From Candidatus Shapirobacteria bacterium (GTDB taxonomy: Bacteria > Patescibacteriota > Microgenomatia > UBA12405 > JAHJSD01): a DNA stretch of 23,551 nucleotides. How positions within the stretch are numbered: position 1 is the stretch's first letter; each line of letters starts with the position of its first letter. A program made the position numbers and the translations under genes. Shown here piece after piece: positions 6,494 through 13,752 of the stretch. Under the pieces are notes generated by a model that was not told the origin of the DNA, did no database searches, and was given only the letters and a program-made list of their open reading frames with translations. The DNA is taken from the NCBI GenBank assembly GCA_027021145.1, contig JALUUX010000089.1:1-23551 (forward strand), read 5' to 3'.

Positions 6494-7591
6494 ATGAAGC
6501 TGAAGCGCTATTGGATTAAGACCTTTGGCTGCCAAATGAATCAGGCCGACTCCGAGCGAATCGCTCTTACCCTAGAAAAACAGGGTTATCAGCGAGCCGC
6601 CAGCATTGATCAAGCCGATCTAATCGTCATCAATAGCTGTATTGTTCGCCAATCAGCCGAGAACCGCGTTTATGGGTTGATAAGAAACTTAAGTGCCCAA
6701 ATGTCCAAATGTCCAAATGTCCAAATCGTCCTTACTGGTTGTTTGGCTGGCTGGGCCTTGCGGGGTCAAAAAAAGACCAATCTTGAGCGTTTGAGAAAGC
6801 GGGTTGGTCCCCAAGTAACTATTAAGCTCACCGAAGACTTAATCGAAACCAAGTTTTTGGCTGATTTAGGCTGCCTCCAGCTAGAAGACGATGCCCAGGC
6901 AGATTGGGCCAAAATTCCAATTTCTCAAGGCTGCAATCAACTTTGCTCCTACTGTATCGTTCCTTATGCCCGCGGCCCAGAAGTCTATCGACCGGCAGCC
7001 GAAATTTTAACTGAAGTTAATCGCTTCCTCAGTCAAGGTTATCGCCAAATCCTTCTTTTGGGCCAAACAGTGAACTCATGGAAAGGCAAGGGAAAAGTTA
7101 AAACTTTTGCTCAATTACTGGCTCTAGTAGCCCAACTCGCTCCTCAGGCAACCATCAACTTCGTCTCCGCCAACCCATGGGATTTCTCTGATCAGTTAAT
7201 TGAGGTAATTGCTAAACACCCAAATATTTCCCGGACCATCCACCTTCCGGTTCAGTCGGGCGATAACGAAATTCTTCGGCGCATGCGGCGGCCCTACACA
7301 GTCGAAGAATACTTGGCCCTGGTTAAGAAAATAAAACAAAGCATTCCGGGCGTTAAAATTACCACTGATATTATTGTTGGTTTTCCGGGCGAAGATAAAG
7401 CTGCTTTTGAGCGCACCGTCAAACTCTGTCGCCAAGTCAATTTTGCTCGCGCTTTTATTGGCAAATACTCGCCTCGACCAGGCACAATTGCCGCTCAACT
7501 TTACCCCGATGAAGTTCCTCCCCAAGAGAAAAAGCGCCGCTGGTGGATCTTGGAAAACTTGATTAATCGAAAAGGAGTTGACAAAAATTAG
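6494..7591 (+). CDS. miaB: MiaB-type tRNA methylthiotransferase lacking the TRAM domain
   Basis: A radical-SAM methylthiotransferase, most like MiaB, which adds the 2-methylthio group to isopentenyl-A37 of tRNAs. The N-terminal cluster domain has C13 (TFGCQMNQADSE), C49 (INSC) and C83 (LTGC). The radical-SAM cluster is C147-x3-C151-x2-C154 (GCNQLCSYCIVPYARG). The barrel continues through PVQSGDNEILRRMRRPYT and TDIIVGFPGE to YSPRPGT. The 365-aa protein stops where family members normally enter the RNA-binding TRAM domain, so that domain is absent. The last codons and the stop lie at the edge of a dispersed palindromic element. An 8-bp tandem repeat (CCAAATGT) interrupts the gene at 6697-6726 without breaking the frame. 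MtaB and RimO are alternatives, but the N-terminal motif favours MiaB. Confidence 0.88.
   Translation: MKLKRYWIKTFGCQMNQADSERIALTLEKQGYQRAASIDQADLIVINSCIVRQSAENRVYGLIRNLSAQMSKCPNVQIVLTGCLAGWALRGQKKTNLERLRKRVGPQVTIKLTEDLIETKFLADLGCLQLEDDAQADWAKIPISQGCNQLCSYCIVPYARGPEVYRPAAEILTEVNRFLSQGYRQILLLGQTVNSWKGKGKVKTFAQLLALVAQLAPQATINFVSANPWDFSDQLIEVIAKHPNISRTIHLPVQSGDNEILRRMRRPYTVEEYLALVKKIKQSIPGVKITTDIIVGFPGEDKAAFERTVKLCRQVNFARAFIGKYSPRPGTIAAQLYPDEVPPQEKKRRWWILENLINRKGVDKN
6697..6726. repeat. 8-bp microsatellite in miaB
   Basis: CCAAATGT is repeated three full times plus a partial CCAAAT. The unit is not a multiple of three, so gain or loss of one copy would shift the frame. It encodes a loop (AQMSKCPNVQI) before the third cluster cysteine. 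Confidence 0.9.
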
Positions 7592-7647
7592 TGCCGATCG
7601 GCACGAATTTTTGAATTCAAAATTTGCTGCCGATCGGCCGGAATTTT
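7584..7647. repeat. Double-palindrome element, copy 2
   Basis: In order: AAAATT, GTGCCGATCGGCAC (7591-7604), TTTTTGAATTCAAAA centre, GCTGCCGATCGGCCGG, AATTTT. Each arm can fold as a small stem (GUGCC-GAUC-GGCAC) followed by a T-rich stretch, one per strand, so it could end transcription from both sides. It begins inside the last codons of miaB and lies just before the rplJ promoter. Confidence 0.88.
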
Positions 7648-7658
7648 GGTTGTCCTCC

Positions 7659-7687
7659 TTGACAGCGGCTAAATCGGACAGTATACT
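7659..7687 (+). promoter_or_regulatory. Promoter of the rplJ-rplL operon
   Basis: A consensus TTGACA (7659-7664), a 17-nt spacer and TATACT (7682-7687). The predicted start is near 7694, giving a leader of about 180 nt. It is the strongest promoter in the window. Confidence 0.85.
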
Positions 7688-7693
7688 TAAGGG

Positions 7694-7876
7694 CGAAATC
7701 GCCAAAGACCGTGGGTGGCCGACGCTTCGGCCTTAAACACCCCACCGAGGCAGAATTATTGGGCCATGCAATTCTTTAATGGGCAATTTATTCGCCTCGG
7801 TGAGCCGAGGCTTTTTTAAGTTTAAGTTTAAATTAAGGTTAAAAGAAGTTGAAGTCTAAGTTTAAGTTGGAATAAT
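7694..7876 (+). promoter_or_regulatory. Ribosomal protein L10-type leader with attenuator
   Basis: Three mutually dependent pairings can be seen. Stem 1: GTGGG (7711-7715) with CCCAC (7741-7745), enclosing hairpin GGCCGA/TCGGCC (7717-7732). Stem 2, antiterminator: CACCGAGGC (7743-7751) with GCCTCGGTG (7794-7802), a perfect 9 bp. Stem 3, terminator: GCCTCGG (7794-7800) with CCGAGGC (7805-7811), then T6. Stems 1 and 2 share bases 7743-7745, and stems 2 and 3 share 7794-7800. If the L10-L12 complex holds stem 1, the terminator can form, which is the expected feedback. Placement and logic match known L10 leaders. Residues 7818-7868 are simple AAGTTT-type repeats. Confidence 0.8.
7794..7817 (+). 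terminator. Intrinsic terminator of the L10 leader (attenuator)
   Basis: GCCTCGG-TGAG-CCGAGGC, a perfect 7-bp GC-rich stem with a tetraloop, followed by TTTTTT, 60 nt before rplJ. Confidence 0.85.
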
Positions 7877-8389
7877 ATGGTTAATCAGGCAAAAATTTTT
7901 GCTGTTCAAGATTTGGCGGAAAAACTAAAAAGCGCCAAGGCGGTGGCCTTGATCGATTATCAAGGTTTGACCGCCGAACAATTGGCCACCCTTCGCCACC
8001 AAGTCAAAGAAGCCGGCGGCGCCATTCAAGTAGTTAAAAATACCCTAATTATGCGGGCTTTGGCCCAATTAGGCATTGCTTTAGACCAAAAGCTCACCGG
8101 CCCAACAGCCGTAGTTTTTGCTTACGAAGATGAGATTTCGCCCTTAAAATTGGTCGACGAAACTGCCAAACAACTGGAAAAACCAGAATTCAAAATTGGT
8201 CTTTATCAGGGCCGGGTTTTAGCTCAAACCCAACTCAAGCAGCTGGTTAAACTTCCTAGTCGCGAAACCTTGCTGGCTCAGATTGTCGGCGGCCTGGCTA
8301 ATCCTCTAGCTCGACTAGCCCAAGGGTTAAAATTTAACCAAACTAAATTAGTCTTAGTCTTAAAACAAATCGCCGAGAAGCAAAACTAA
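7877..8389 (+). CDS. rplJ: 50S ribosomal protein L10
   Basis: L10 forms the base of the ribosomal stalk and binds 23S rRNA and the C-terminal helix for L7/L12 dimers. The 170-aa sequence shows the family pattern: an N-terminal helix (FAVQDLAEKLKSAKAVALIDYQGL), TAEQLATLRHQVKEAG, VVKNTLIMRALAQLGI, LTGPTAVVF and a C-terminal helix that should carry L7/L12. Length is normal. The ATG at 7877 has only a weak Shine-Dalgarno (TTGGA). It is the first gene of the operon, 70 bp ahead of rplL, and its expression should be set by the leader attenuator. Confidence 0.96.
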   Translation: MVNQAKIFAVQDLAEKLKSAKAVALIDYQGLTAEQLATLRHQVKEAGGAIQVVKNTLIMRALAQLGIALDQKLTGPTAVVFAYEDEISPLKLVDETAKQLEKPEFKIGLYQGRVLAQTQLKQLVKLPSRETLLAQIVGGLANPLARLAQGLKFNQTKLVLVLKQIAEKQN

Positions 8390-8459
8390 TTTGCTTAATT
8401 CGAGTTTGAGCAAGAATCAAGTTTTATTTATTTGTTTATTCTAAAAGGGGGTGAATATC

Positions 8460-8903
8460 ATGGCCGATGATCAAAAACAAGCCAAAGAAACCCAAGAAGA
8501 AAAAGAGACTCAGCTCGATCCTAAATTAGAAAAAATTATTGATCAAATTGCTCAACTATCAGTTTTAGAACTTTCTGAATTAGTCAAGGCGCTAGAAGAC
8601 AAGTTTGGCGTTCAGGCAGTAGCAGCCGCACCAGTAGCCGCCGCGGCAGCAGGAGCTGGAGGAGCAGAAGAAGGCACGGGCGAAGAGAAATCCACTTTCA
8701 CCGTCGTCTTAACTGAAACGGGAAGCAATAAGATTGCCGTCATTAAGGCGCTGCGCGAAATCAAGCCTGATCTAGGCTTGAAAGAAGCGAAAGAAATGAC
8801 GGAAAAGACACCCGCCGAAGTTTTGACCGAGGTTAAGAAAGAACAGGCAGAAGAGGCCAAGAAAAAGCTCGAAGAAGCCGGCGCCAAAGTAGAGCTTAAA
8901 TAA
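8460..8903 (+). CDS. rplL: 50S ribosomal protein L7/L12
   Basis: The stalk protein L7/L12, which recruits translation factors. The 147-aa sequence has an acidic N-terminal extension of about 20 residues before the dimerisation domain (LDPKLEKIIDQIAQLSVLE), an alanine-rich hinge, and the factor-binding domain (STFTVVLTETGSNKIAVIK, LREIKPDLGLKEAKEMTEK, KKLEEAGAKVELK). The extension makes it about 20-25 residues longer than usual. The ATG at 8460 is preceded by AAGGGGGTGA, the best Shine-Dalgarno in the window. The in-frame GTG at 8451 is part of that site and is not the start. A strong terminator follows. Confidence 0.97.
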   Translation: MADDQKQAKETQEEKETQLDPKLEKIIDQIAQLSVLELSELVKALEDKFGVQAVAAAPVAAAAAGAGGAEEGTGEEKSTFTVVLTETGSNKIAVIKALREIKPDLGLKEAKEMTEKTPAEVLTEVKKEQAEEAKKKLEEAGAKVELK

Positions 8904-8913
8904 CAAGCTTTTT

Positions 8914-8955
8914 GCCCGAGCTACCAACCAGCTAACCAGGGGCTCGGGCTTTTTT
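8914..8955 (+). terminator. Terminator of the rplJ-rplL operon
   Basis: GCCCGAGC (8914-8921) pairs perfectly with GCTCGGGC (8942-8949) over a 20-nt loop, followed by six Ts (8950-8955). It also marks the border with the long minus-strand operon, whose last stop is at 8966. Confidence 0.9.
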
Positions 8956-8965
8956 GGGGCCAAAA

Positions 8966-9220
8966 CTAGAAATTAATCACTCGGCGAAGCTGAGTCAGCA
9001 AGAAAAAGCCGGCGAGGCTGATTAAAGCCGTTTGGCCCCAAGGCCAGCGAAAGAGCCAATCAATCCAAAAAGCCAAAGGCAAAATTAACGGTCCCGACCA
9101 ACCCCAACGCCAGAGAGTTACTCCTAACCAAAGAAAGACCGGGATGGGATTGAGTCGTTGGCTTGACCAATAACTTAAACCAAGACCAGTCAACCACCAA
9201 AGGCCACGCCATCCCCTCAT
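8966..9220 (-). CDS. Small tryptophan-rich integral membrane protein
   Basis: An 84-aa protein, almost entirely hydrophobic, with about three membrane segments (near 5-20, 26-58 and 63-77) rich in Trp and Leu, and a short RRVINF end. The spacing resembles small MreD-like or other accessory membrane subunits, but I see no diagnostic motif and leave it unassigned. The ATG at 9220 follows the DUF362-gene stop by 8 nt with AGGGGAGAGG just before it, so it is translated as the last gene of the six-gene operon. Confidence 0.6.
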   Translation of the reverse strand: MRGWRGLWWLTGLGLSYWSSQRLNPIPVFLWLGVTLWRWGWSGPLILPLAFWIDWLFRWPWGQTALISLAGFFLLTQLRRVINF

Positions 9221-9228
9221 CCTCTCCC

Positions 9229-10917
9229 CTAGTCAAGCTGGGCCTGATAACTTTGTTGCCAAATTGAAAAATCAACCAAATCAACTTGATGAGTCTCATC
9301 AGTTGGCTGACAATTGAAATCTACCCGAGCCGCTTCGGCGGCCGCCACCGCTTCTCCCTCAAGTCGACGCTGATAGACATCAGACCAGAAGGCAAAATCA
9401 ATCAAATCAATTTCGGCGTCACAATTGGCATTACCTTGCTGGTGAGCCGGACGGTCAGCCGGACAACTGAGACAGAACGGTGGCTGAGTCGCTGTTGGTG
9501 GAGGAGTGGCGGTAGCCGTGGGCCGAGGAGTGGCCGTTGCCTCCAGAGTGGGAGTAGGACTGGGCGTGGCTGTCGTCGTCACCGGCGGCGAACCAGAACA
9601 AGTCTGTTGACAACGAATCAAGTCAATATTGGGATACTGAAACTGACACTGACCGTTTTGACAACTAGTGCTGTGGTTGCCTAAACCAGCGGCAGCAGCC
9701 ACGCGCAAATAAGTGCGGGGGTCGTTGCCGCTAGGCGTCATTCGGGCATCCAACGACTCTAAATAATCCGCCATCACCGAATCAATTGCGACCGGATCTT
9801 GGCTAGCAAAAATCGAGTTGGGATAAGGCTTGATTCCATTGCTCCCATCAGGATCGCCGCTGGGCCCACCAGCTCGCAAACCATAAATCGCGTCCGCCAA
9901 AATTAAAATCGTTTTATCGCGAATATAGGGATGACTGTTGAGCTCAACTAGGGAATTAGTTTCAGGGCTGGTGTTAAAAAAGGCGCCATGAAAATTTCGA
10001 GGCTGACAGGTACTGCCCAAGTGGTTTTTAAAAGAAAGGGTAACGCCGGCCGCCGAATGGGTTCGCAACAAGGGCATATTAATTAAATAGGTGGCATCAG
10101 CTAAAGTCTGGCCTAAGGCAGCGCCCCGAACTGACTCAGAAGAACCGGTGCAACCGTAGCTATCGGGCCCATTGGGATGATCAGGATTTAAGACCACCTG
10201 AGGATAATAACGCCGAATGCCGTCAATTTGATAATCAACAAATGGCCGTGAAGTGTCATAGACAATCACATCCTCCTGGCGAACTCCCTTGAGATCAATC
10301 AGAGTTCGCAACAGGGCCCGAATCACTTGGATACTGGGATTATAATTTTGCTCATAATTATGGCGATTATTAAAATTGATCTTAATAGCGATTTTCTCCC
10401 CTGGTCGATAATCATGACCGTCGGCATTATGGTGCTGAAAGAGCCAGGTCCAAGCTTGGGCAGCAGAACTCTGGCCGGTAAGCGCCCGCAGAGCTTCTTC
10501 CACCATTTGATTGGCCACTGCCTGATCGACCTTTTCCTCCCAAGAATGATTGCGCCAACCCTGAGCCGCTCGCGGATCAGTGATCCAAACCACCCGAGAA
10601 GCCTGGGCTTGACCCCAAATCACCCGCGCCAAACGCCGCTGCTGCCAGAGACGATAAGTTTTCAAGCCGGCGATCAAAAGAAAAAGGCTAAAAGAGACAA
10701 TTGCCAATCGGAGCCAAAATTTCACTCGGGGCAAAAGCCAGCGGCCTGTGGCCAGGGCCGCTAACCAGGAAAAGAAGGCCAGGCTATTACTAAGAGCCAA
10801 CTGTTGGCAAGGATAGCGAAGCCGATCCGGTTTGCGCCCAGAACGAAAGATTAGCCAAAAAAGCGAACTGAGACCAAGAAAAAAGAATCCCCAATGAGTT
10901 CTATTTTTCTTACTCAT
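9229..10917 (-). CDS. DUF362-domain membrane-anchored protein with Pro/Thr linker and dockerin-like tail
   Basis: A 562-aa protein. Three hydrophobic segments lie at about 10-24, 44-62 and 68-88. A DUF362-type domain covers about 108-440, with IAIKINFNN, DVIVYDTSRPF, INMPLLRTHSAAGVTLSFKN, ILADAIYGLRAGG and SIFASQDPVAIDSVMADYL. A Pro/Thr-rich linker of about 40 residues follows. The last 65 residues contain two loops resembling dockerin calcium sites (NANCDAEIDLID, and VDFNC...VDLVD), each followed by F-xx-W. DUF362 proteins are poorly understood and some carry ferredoxin-type clusters; no such cysteine pattern is seen here. The linker and dockerin-like part suggest that the bulk lies outside the cell. 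Its ATG overlaps the permease stop (ATGAGTAA). Confidence 0.78.
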   Translation of the reverse strand: MSKKNRTHWGFFFLGLSSLFWLIFRSGRKPDRLRYPCQQLALSNSLAFFSWLAALATGRWLLPRVKFWLRLAIVSFSLFLLIAGLKTYRLWQQRRLARVIWGQAQASRVVWITDPRAAQGWRNHSWEEKVDQAVANQMVEEALRALTGQSSAAQAWTWLFQHHNADGHDYRPGEKIAIKINFNNRHNYEQNYNPSIQVIRALLRTLIDLKGVRQEDVIVYDTSRPFVDYQIDGIRRYYPQVVLNPDHPNGPDSYGCTGSSESVRGAALGQTLADATYLINMPLLRTHSAAGVTLSFKNHLGSTCQPRNFHGAFFNTSPETNSLVELNSHPYIRDKTILILADAIYGLRAGGPSGDPDGSNGIKPYPNSIFASQDPVAIDSVMADYLESLDARMTPSGNDPRTYLRVAAAAGLGNHSTSCQNGQCQFQYPNIDLIRCQQTCSGSPPVTTTATPSPTPTLEATATPRPTATATPPPTATQPPFCLSCPADRPAHQQGNANCDAEIDLIDFAFWSDVYQRRLEGEAVAAAEAARVDFNCQPTDETHQVDLVDFSIWQQSYQAQLD

Positions 10918-12937
10918 AGCGTAAAGCGTTAAGAGCCGAAATTTTAGTCGCCCGCCGCGCCGGGTAAAGACCGGTTAATAAACCCACTATAAACGAAGCG
11001 ATGAGGATAAAAACAATAAAAAAGGGAGGAATATAACTAAGATTAAGAAACCCCTGTCCCCTGGTTAGAGCCAACAACGAAACTGCCATTGATAAGATTT
11101 TACCACCTAAAAAGCCTAAAATTAAGCCTCCAACACCACCAGACAATCCCATAATCATTGCCTCGGCTAAAAATAAGTCCCTAATTTCAGCAGAAACCAT
11201 CCCCATGGCTTTCATTCCCCCAATTTCTCGAGTCCGCTCCAATAAAGAAACAGTTAGGGTATTAAACATTCCCAGAACGGCCACTGCTAAAGCCACCATA
11301 CCTAAGATTCCCAAAAGCAAGCGAACATTTTTAAACAGGCGATCGATCTGGGCCACAGTATCAACAGTACTGGAGGTACGAAAACCAAGAGTCTCGATTT
11401 CCTTCCTTACCGCTGCCAACCGCTCTTGGTCCTCAACCACTACTCGCAGTTGAGAAAAATTAGTTATCCCCACTTTTCTTAAATCGACCAAGGGGACATA
11501 AAGATAAGGGGCAGTTTCGTCTTCGATAACTCCCACTACTTGATAGTCAACTTCCTCGGAAAGAACTTTGGTCTCAATTTCAGGCATCAAACTTTTGACA
11601 ATAATAAAAGAAATGGTTAATTTCTGACCAATAATTTCTTGGGGTTTAAGACCAAACATGCGGAGCATAGCTGAGGAAATAACTGTCTTGGCCTCTGGCT
11701 TTTGTTCAAATTTTAGAACCAGCTCCTGCTTCTTTTGGGCCGAATCACTGGCTCGAAGCGCCACCCACTCAATCCCTGCCGAATCGGTGCTCACCACCAC
11801 TGTTTCCCAGGCCAGCTCGGCCGAAGGTGAAGCTTCAGCTGAACTAGTTGCCTCCCCCAGAATTCGACCCCCAACCTCGGGCTCAACGGCCAAAATCTGA
11901 GCCTCTCGCTCCATCAACCAGCCCCATTGCCAAACCGGCCGACCCCAATCATCCAATTGAGGAACCAATTCCTCCTGGGCGTTTTTCTCAAATAAAGGCA
12001 CCTTGGCCTTGAGCCAGCGGCCTAAGATCACCTTCCTCTCTGGATCATAAGCGGCATAGCCAGTTTGATCAAGAGAGTAATAGCGACTGCCCCAGTACTG
12101 CCAACCAAGAAAGCCGCCCTCTAAGCGATGGGTATAACCCAAAATCTTGGCCTGCCGCGAAGGTCGGGCCCAAACTAAAACTGCTTTCTCAGGATTAAGA
12201 TTAAACCGAACTGGCCGAGGCTGAACTTTTTGACCATAGTGAGCCTCAATCAACTTAGCCTCTGCTCCCGCCACCCGACCCATTCCTGGTTGCCAACCAA
12301 TTTGATTGCTCTCAAAGATCTGACCTTGAACCAACTTGACCTGACTCAAATCCAAATATTCCCGCGGCACGGCATAGGTCAACACATCACCCACAGCGTT
12401 ATTAAATTTAACTCGGCCAACCACGGAAACTACCGGAATAACTTTGGCCACCCCCTCAATCTGACTGATGCGCTTGATAGCTTCATCATTCAAGCGCAAG
12501 CTGGTTGATTCGCCGGGCGAAACATCGGCCATTTTCAACTCTTCCAAACGAACCACTCGAGCAATAACCAAGCGCTCAATACCATAACCAAGAGAAACCA
12601 AGAAAACAATGGCCCCAATTCCCATCGCCATCCCACCAACGGTGATCAAAGACCGCGCTTTCTTTAGGCTCATGTTTTTGTAGGCTAATTGAATCAAATA
12701 GGAGCGCCTGACTTCATTTTCCTGATGGCCATCAAGACGATCAACGAGGCCAACGAACTTAGTCTCTAAATGTCGTTGCCACCAGAATCGAAGGCGAGAA
12801 AACAACCGATTAAATCCTGGTCTGTGGGCCAAAAACGAAATTGCCTTTTCCAATAAAAAGATTAAGAGCAACAAGAAAAAGCTTAGGTAAAGCCAAAACT
12901 GGTGACTTACGATCTTAATTAACCGAACTAGTTTCAT
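10910..12937 (-). CDS. MacB/FtsX-type ABC transporter permease
   Basis: A 675-aa permease of the mechanotransmission (type VII) ABC class. After an unusual N-terminal extension of about 80 residues with its own membrane segment (LYLSFFLLLLIFLLEKAISF) comes the canonical first helix (ARSLITVGGMAMGIGAIVFL). A large extracytoplasmic domain follows, then three C-terminal helices with the FtsX words GMFNTLTVSLLERTREIGG, MKAMG, and LYPARRATKISALNALRYE. The extracytoplasmic domain carries an extra stretch of about 150 residues around YYSLDQTGYAAYDPERKVI. The ATG at 12937 is one base after the ATPase stop; a start at 12979 would overlap the ATPase by 41 nt. It surely pairs with the ATPase. The substrate is unknown, and a MacA partner is not seen. 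Confidence 0.92.
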   Translation of the reverse strand: MKLVRLIKIVSHQFWLYLSFFLLLLIFLLEKAISFLAHRPGFNRLFSRLRFWWQRHLETKFVGLVDRLDGHQENEVRRSYLIQLAYKNMSLKKARSLITVGGMAMGIGAIVFLVSLGYGIERLVIARVVRLEELKMADVSPGESTSLRLNDEAIKRISQIEGVAKVIPVVSVVGRVKFNNAVGDVLTYAVPREYLDLSQVKLVQGQIFESNQIGWQPGMGRVAGAEAKLIEAHYGQKVQPRPVRFNLNPEKAVLVWARPSRQAKILGYTHRLEGGFLGWQYWGSRYYSLDQTGYAAYDPERKVILGRWLKAKVPLFEKNAQEELVPQLDDWGRPVWQWGWLMEREAQILAVEPEVGGRILGEATSSAEASPSAELAWETVVVSTDSAGIEWVALRASDSAQKKQELVLKFEQKPEAKTVISSAMLRMFGLKPQEIIGQKLTISFIIVKSLMPEIETKVLSEEVDYQVVGVIEDETAPYLYVPLVDLRKVGITNFSQLRVVVEDQERLAAVRKEIETLGFRTSSTVDTVAQIDRLFKNVRLLLGILGMVALAVAVLGMFNTLTVSLLERTREIGGMKAMGMVSAEIRDLFLAEAMIMGLSGGVGGLILGFLGGKILSMAVSLLALTRGQGFLNLSYIPPFFIVFILIASFIVGLLTGLYPARRATKISALNALRYE

Positions 12938-12938
12938 C

Positions 12939-13751
12939 TTAAATTCCCCATCGAGCCAGAAATTCAGGATCGCGGACATCAGCTGTTCCCAGCTGGTCAG
13001 CCGCTTTTTTAGATTTGACTATTTGGGTCGAATCCCGATGGGGCCGACGATAATCTTTAACAATTCGGCCATCAATCATATGGAAAATTCGACTGGCATA
13101 TTTAAGATATTCCAGATCATGAGTAATCATCAAAATGGTTTTGCCGGCTTGATTAAGATTCAAGAAAGTTTCCATCAGCTCCTGACCAGAGACTGTATCT
13201 AAATTACCCGTTGGTTCGTCGGCCGCAATCAAAATTGGGTCAATAACCAAGGCTCGCGCCAAAGAAACTTTTTGTTGTTGGCCTGAAGATAACTCGGTCG
13301 GCAAATAATCCCGCCAATCAAGCATCCCAACCAAAGTCAACATCGCCTCTGTTTTCTTTCTGACTAACTCTTCTCTCCATCCCAACAAACGCAAAGGAAA
13401 AGCGACATTGTCAAAAACCGTCAACGCCCGAATCCAAAGTGGTTGCTGATAAACCATCCCTACCCGCTGCTTGCGATACTGGGCTCGCTGATCCTCAGTT
13501 TTCTGATAAAAATCCTGCCCCTCAACCAAAACCTGCCCTTTAGTAGGCGGCTCCAGGCCCAAAAGACAATGGAGTAAAGTTGATTTACCACAACCTGAGG
13601 GGCCAAAAATGATCACAAATTCGCCCGGATAAATTGCCAAATCAATCCCCTTAAGCACTTCCACTGCCTGATCGCCAACCGGAAAAGCCTTGGATAGCGC
13701 TCTTGTTTCTACTAGTGGTTGTTTTTTGGTTCTTTTTGTTTTTGCCCCCAT
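12939..13751 (-). CDS. ABC transporter ATP-binding protein, MacB/LolD type
   Basis: A 270-aa ATPase subunit. Walker A is GPSGCGKST at 50-58, the Q-loop glutamine is Q102 (YQQP), the signature is LSSGQQQK at 154-161, Walker B is ILIAADEP at 173-180 with catalytic E179, the D-loop is NLD, and the switch histidine is H211 (ITHD). All key residues are present. A C-terminal extension of about 40 residues, basic then ending in PEFLARWGI, follows the fold. The subunit powers the permease encoded one base downstream. Its ATG comes one base after the stop of the giant Kelch/FN3 gene (TAAGATG), so translation is probably coupled. Confidence 0.94.
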   Translation of the reverse strand: MGAKTKRTKKQPLVETRALSKAFPVGDQAVEVLKGIDLAIYPGEFVIIFGPSGCGKSTLLHCLLGLEPPTKGQVLVEGQDFYQKTEDQRAQYRKQRVGMVYQQPLWIRALTVFDNVAFPLRLLGWREELVRKKTEAMLTLVGMLDWRDYLPTELSSGQQQKVSLARALVIDPILIAADEPTGNLDTVSGQELMETFLNLNQAGKTILMITHDLEYLKYASRIFHMIDGRIVKDYRRPHRDSTQIVKSKKAADQLGTADVRDPEFLARWGI

Positions 13752-13752
13752 C

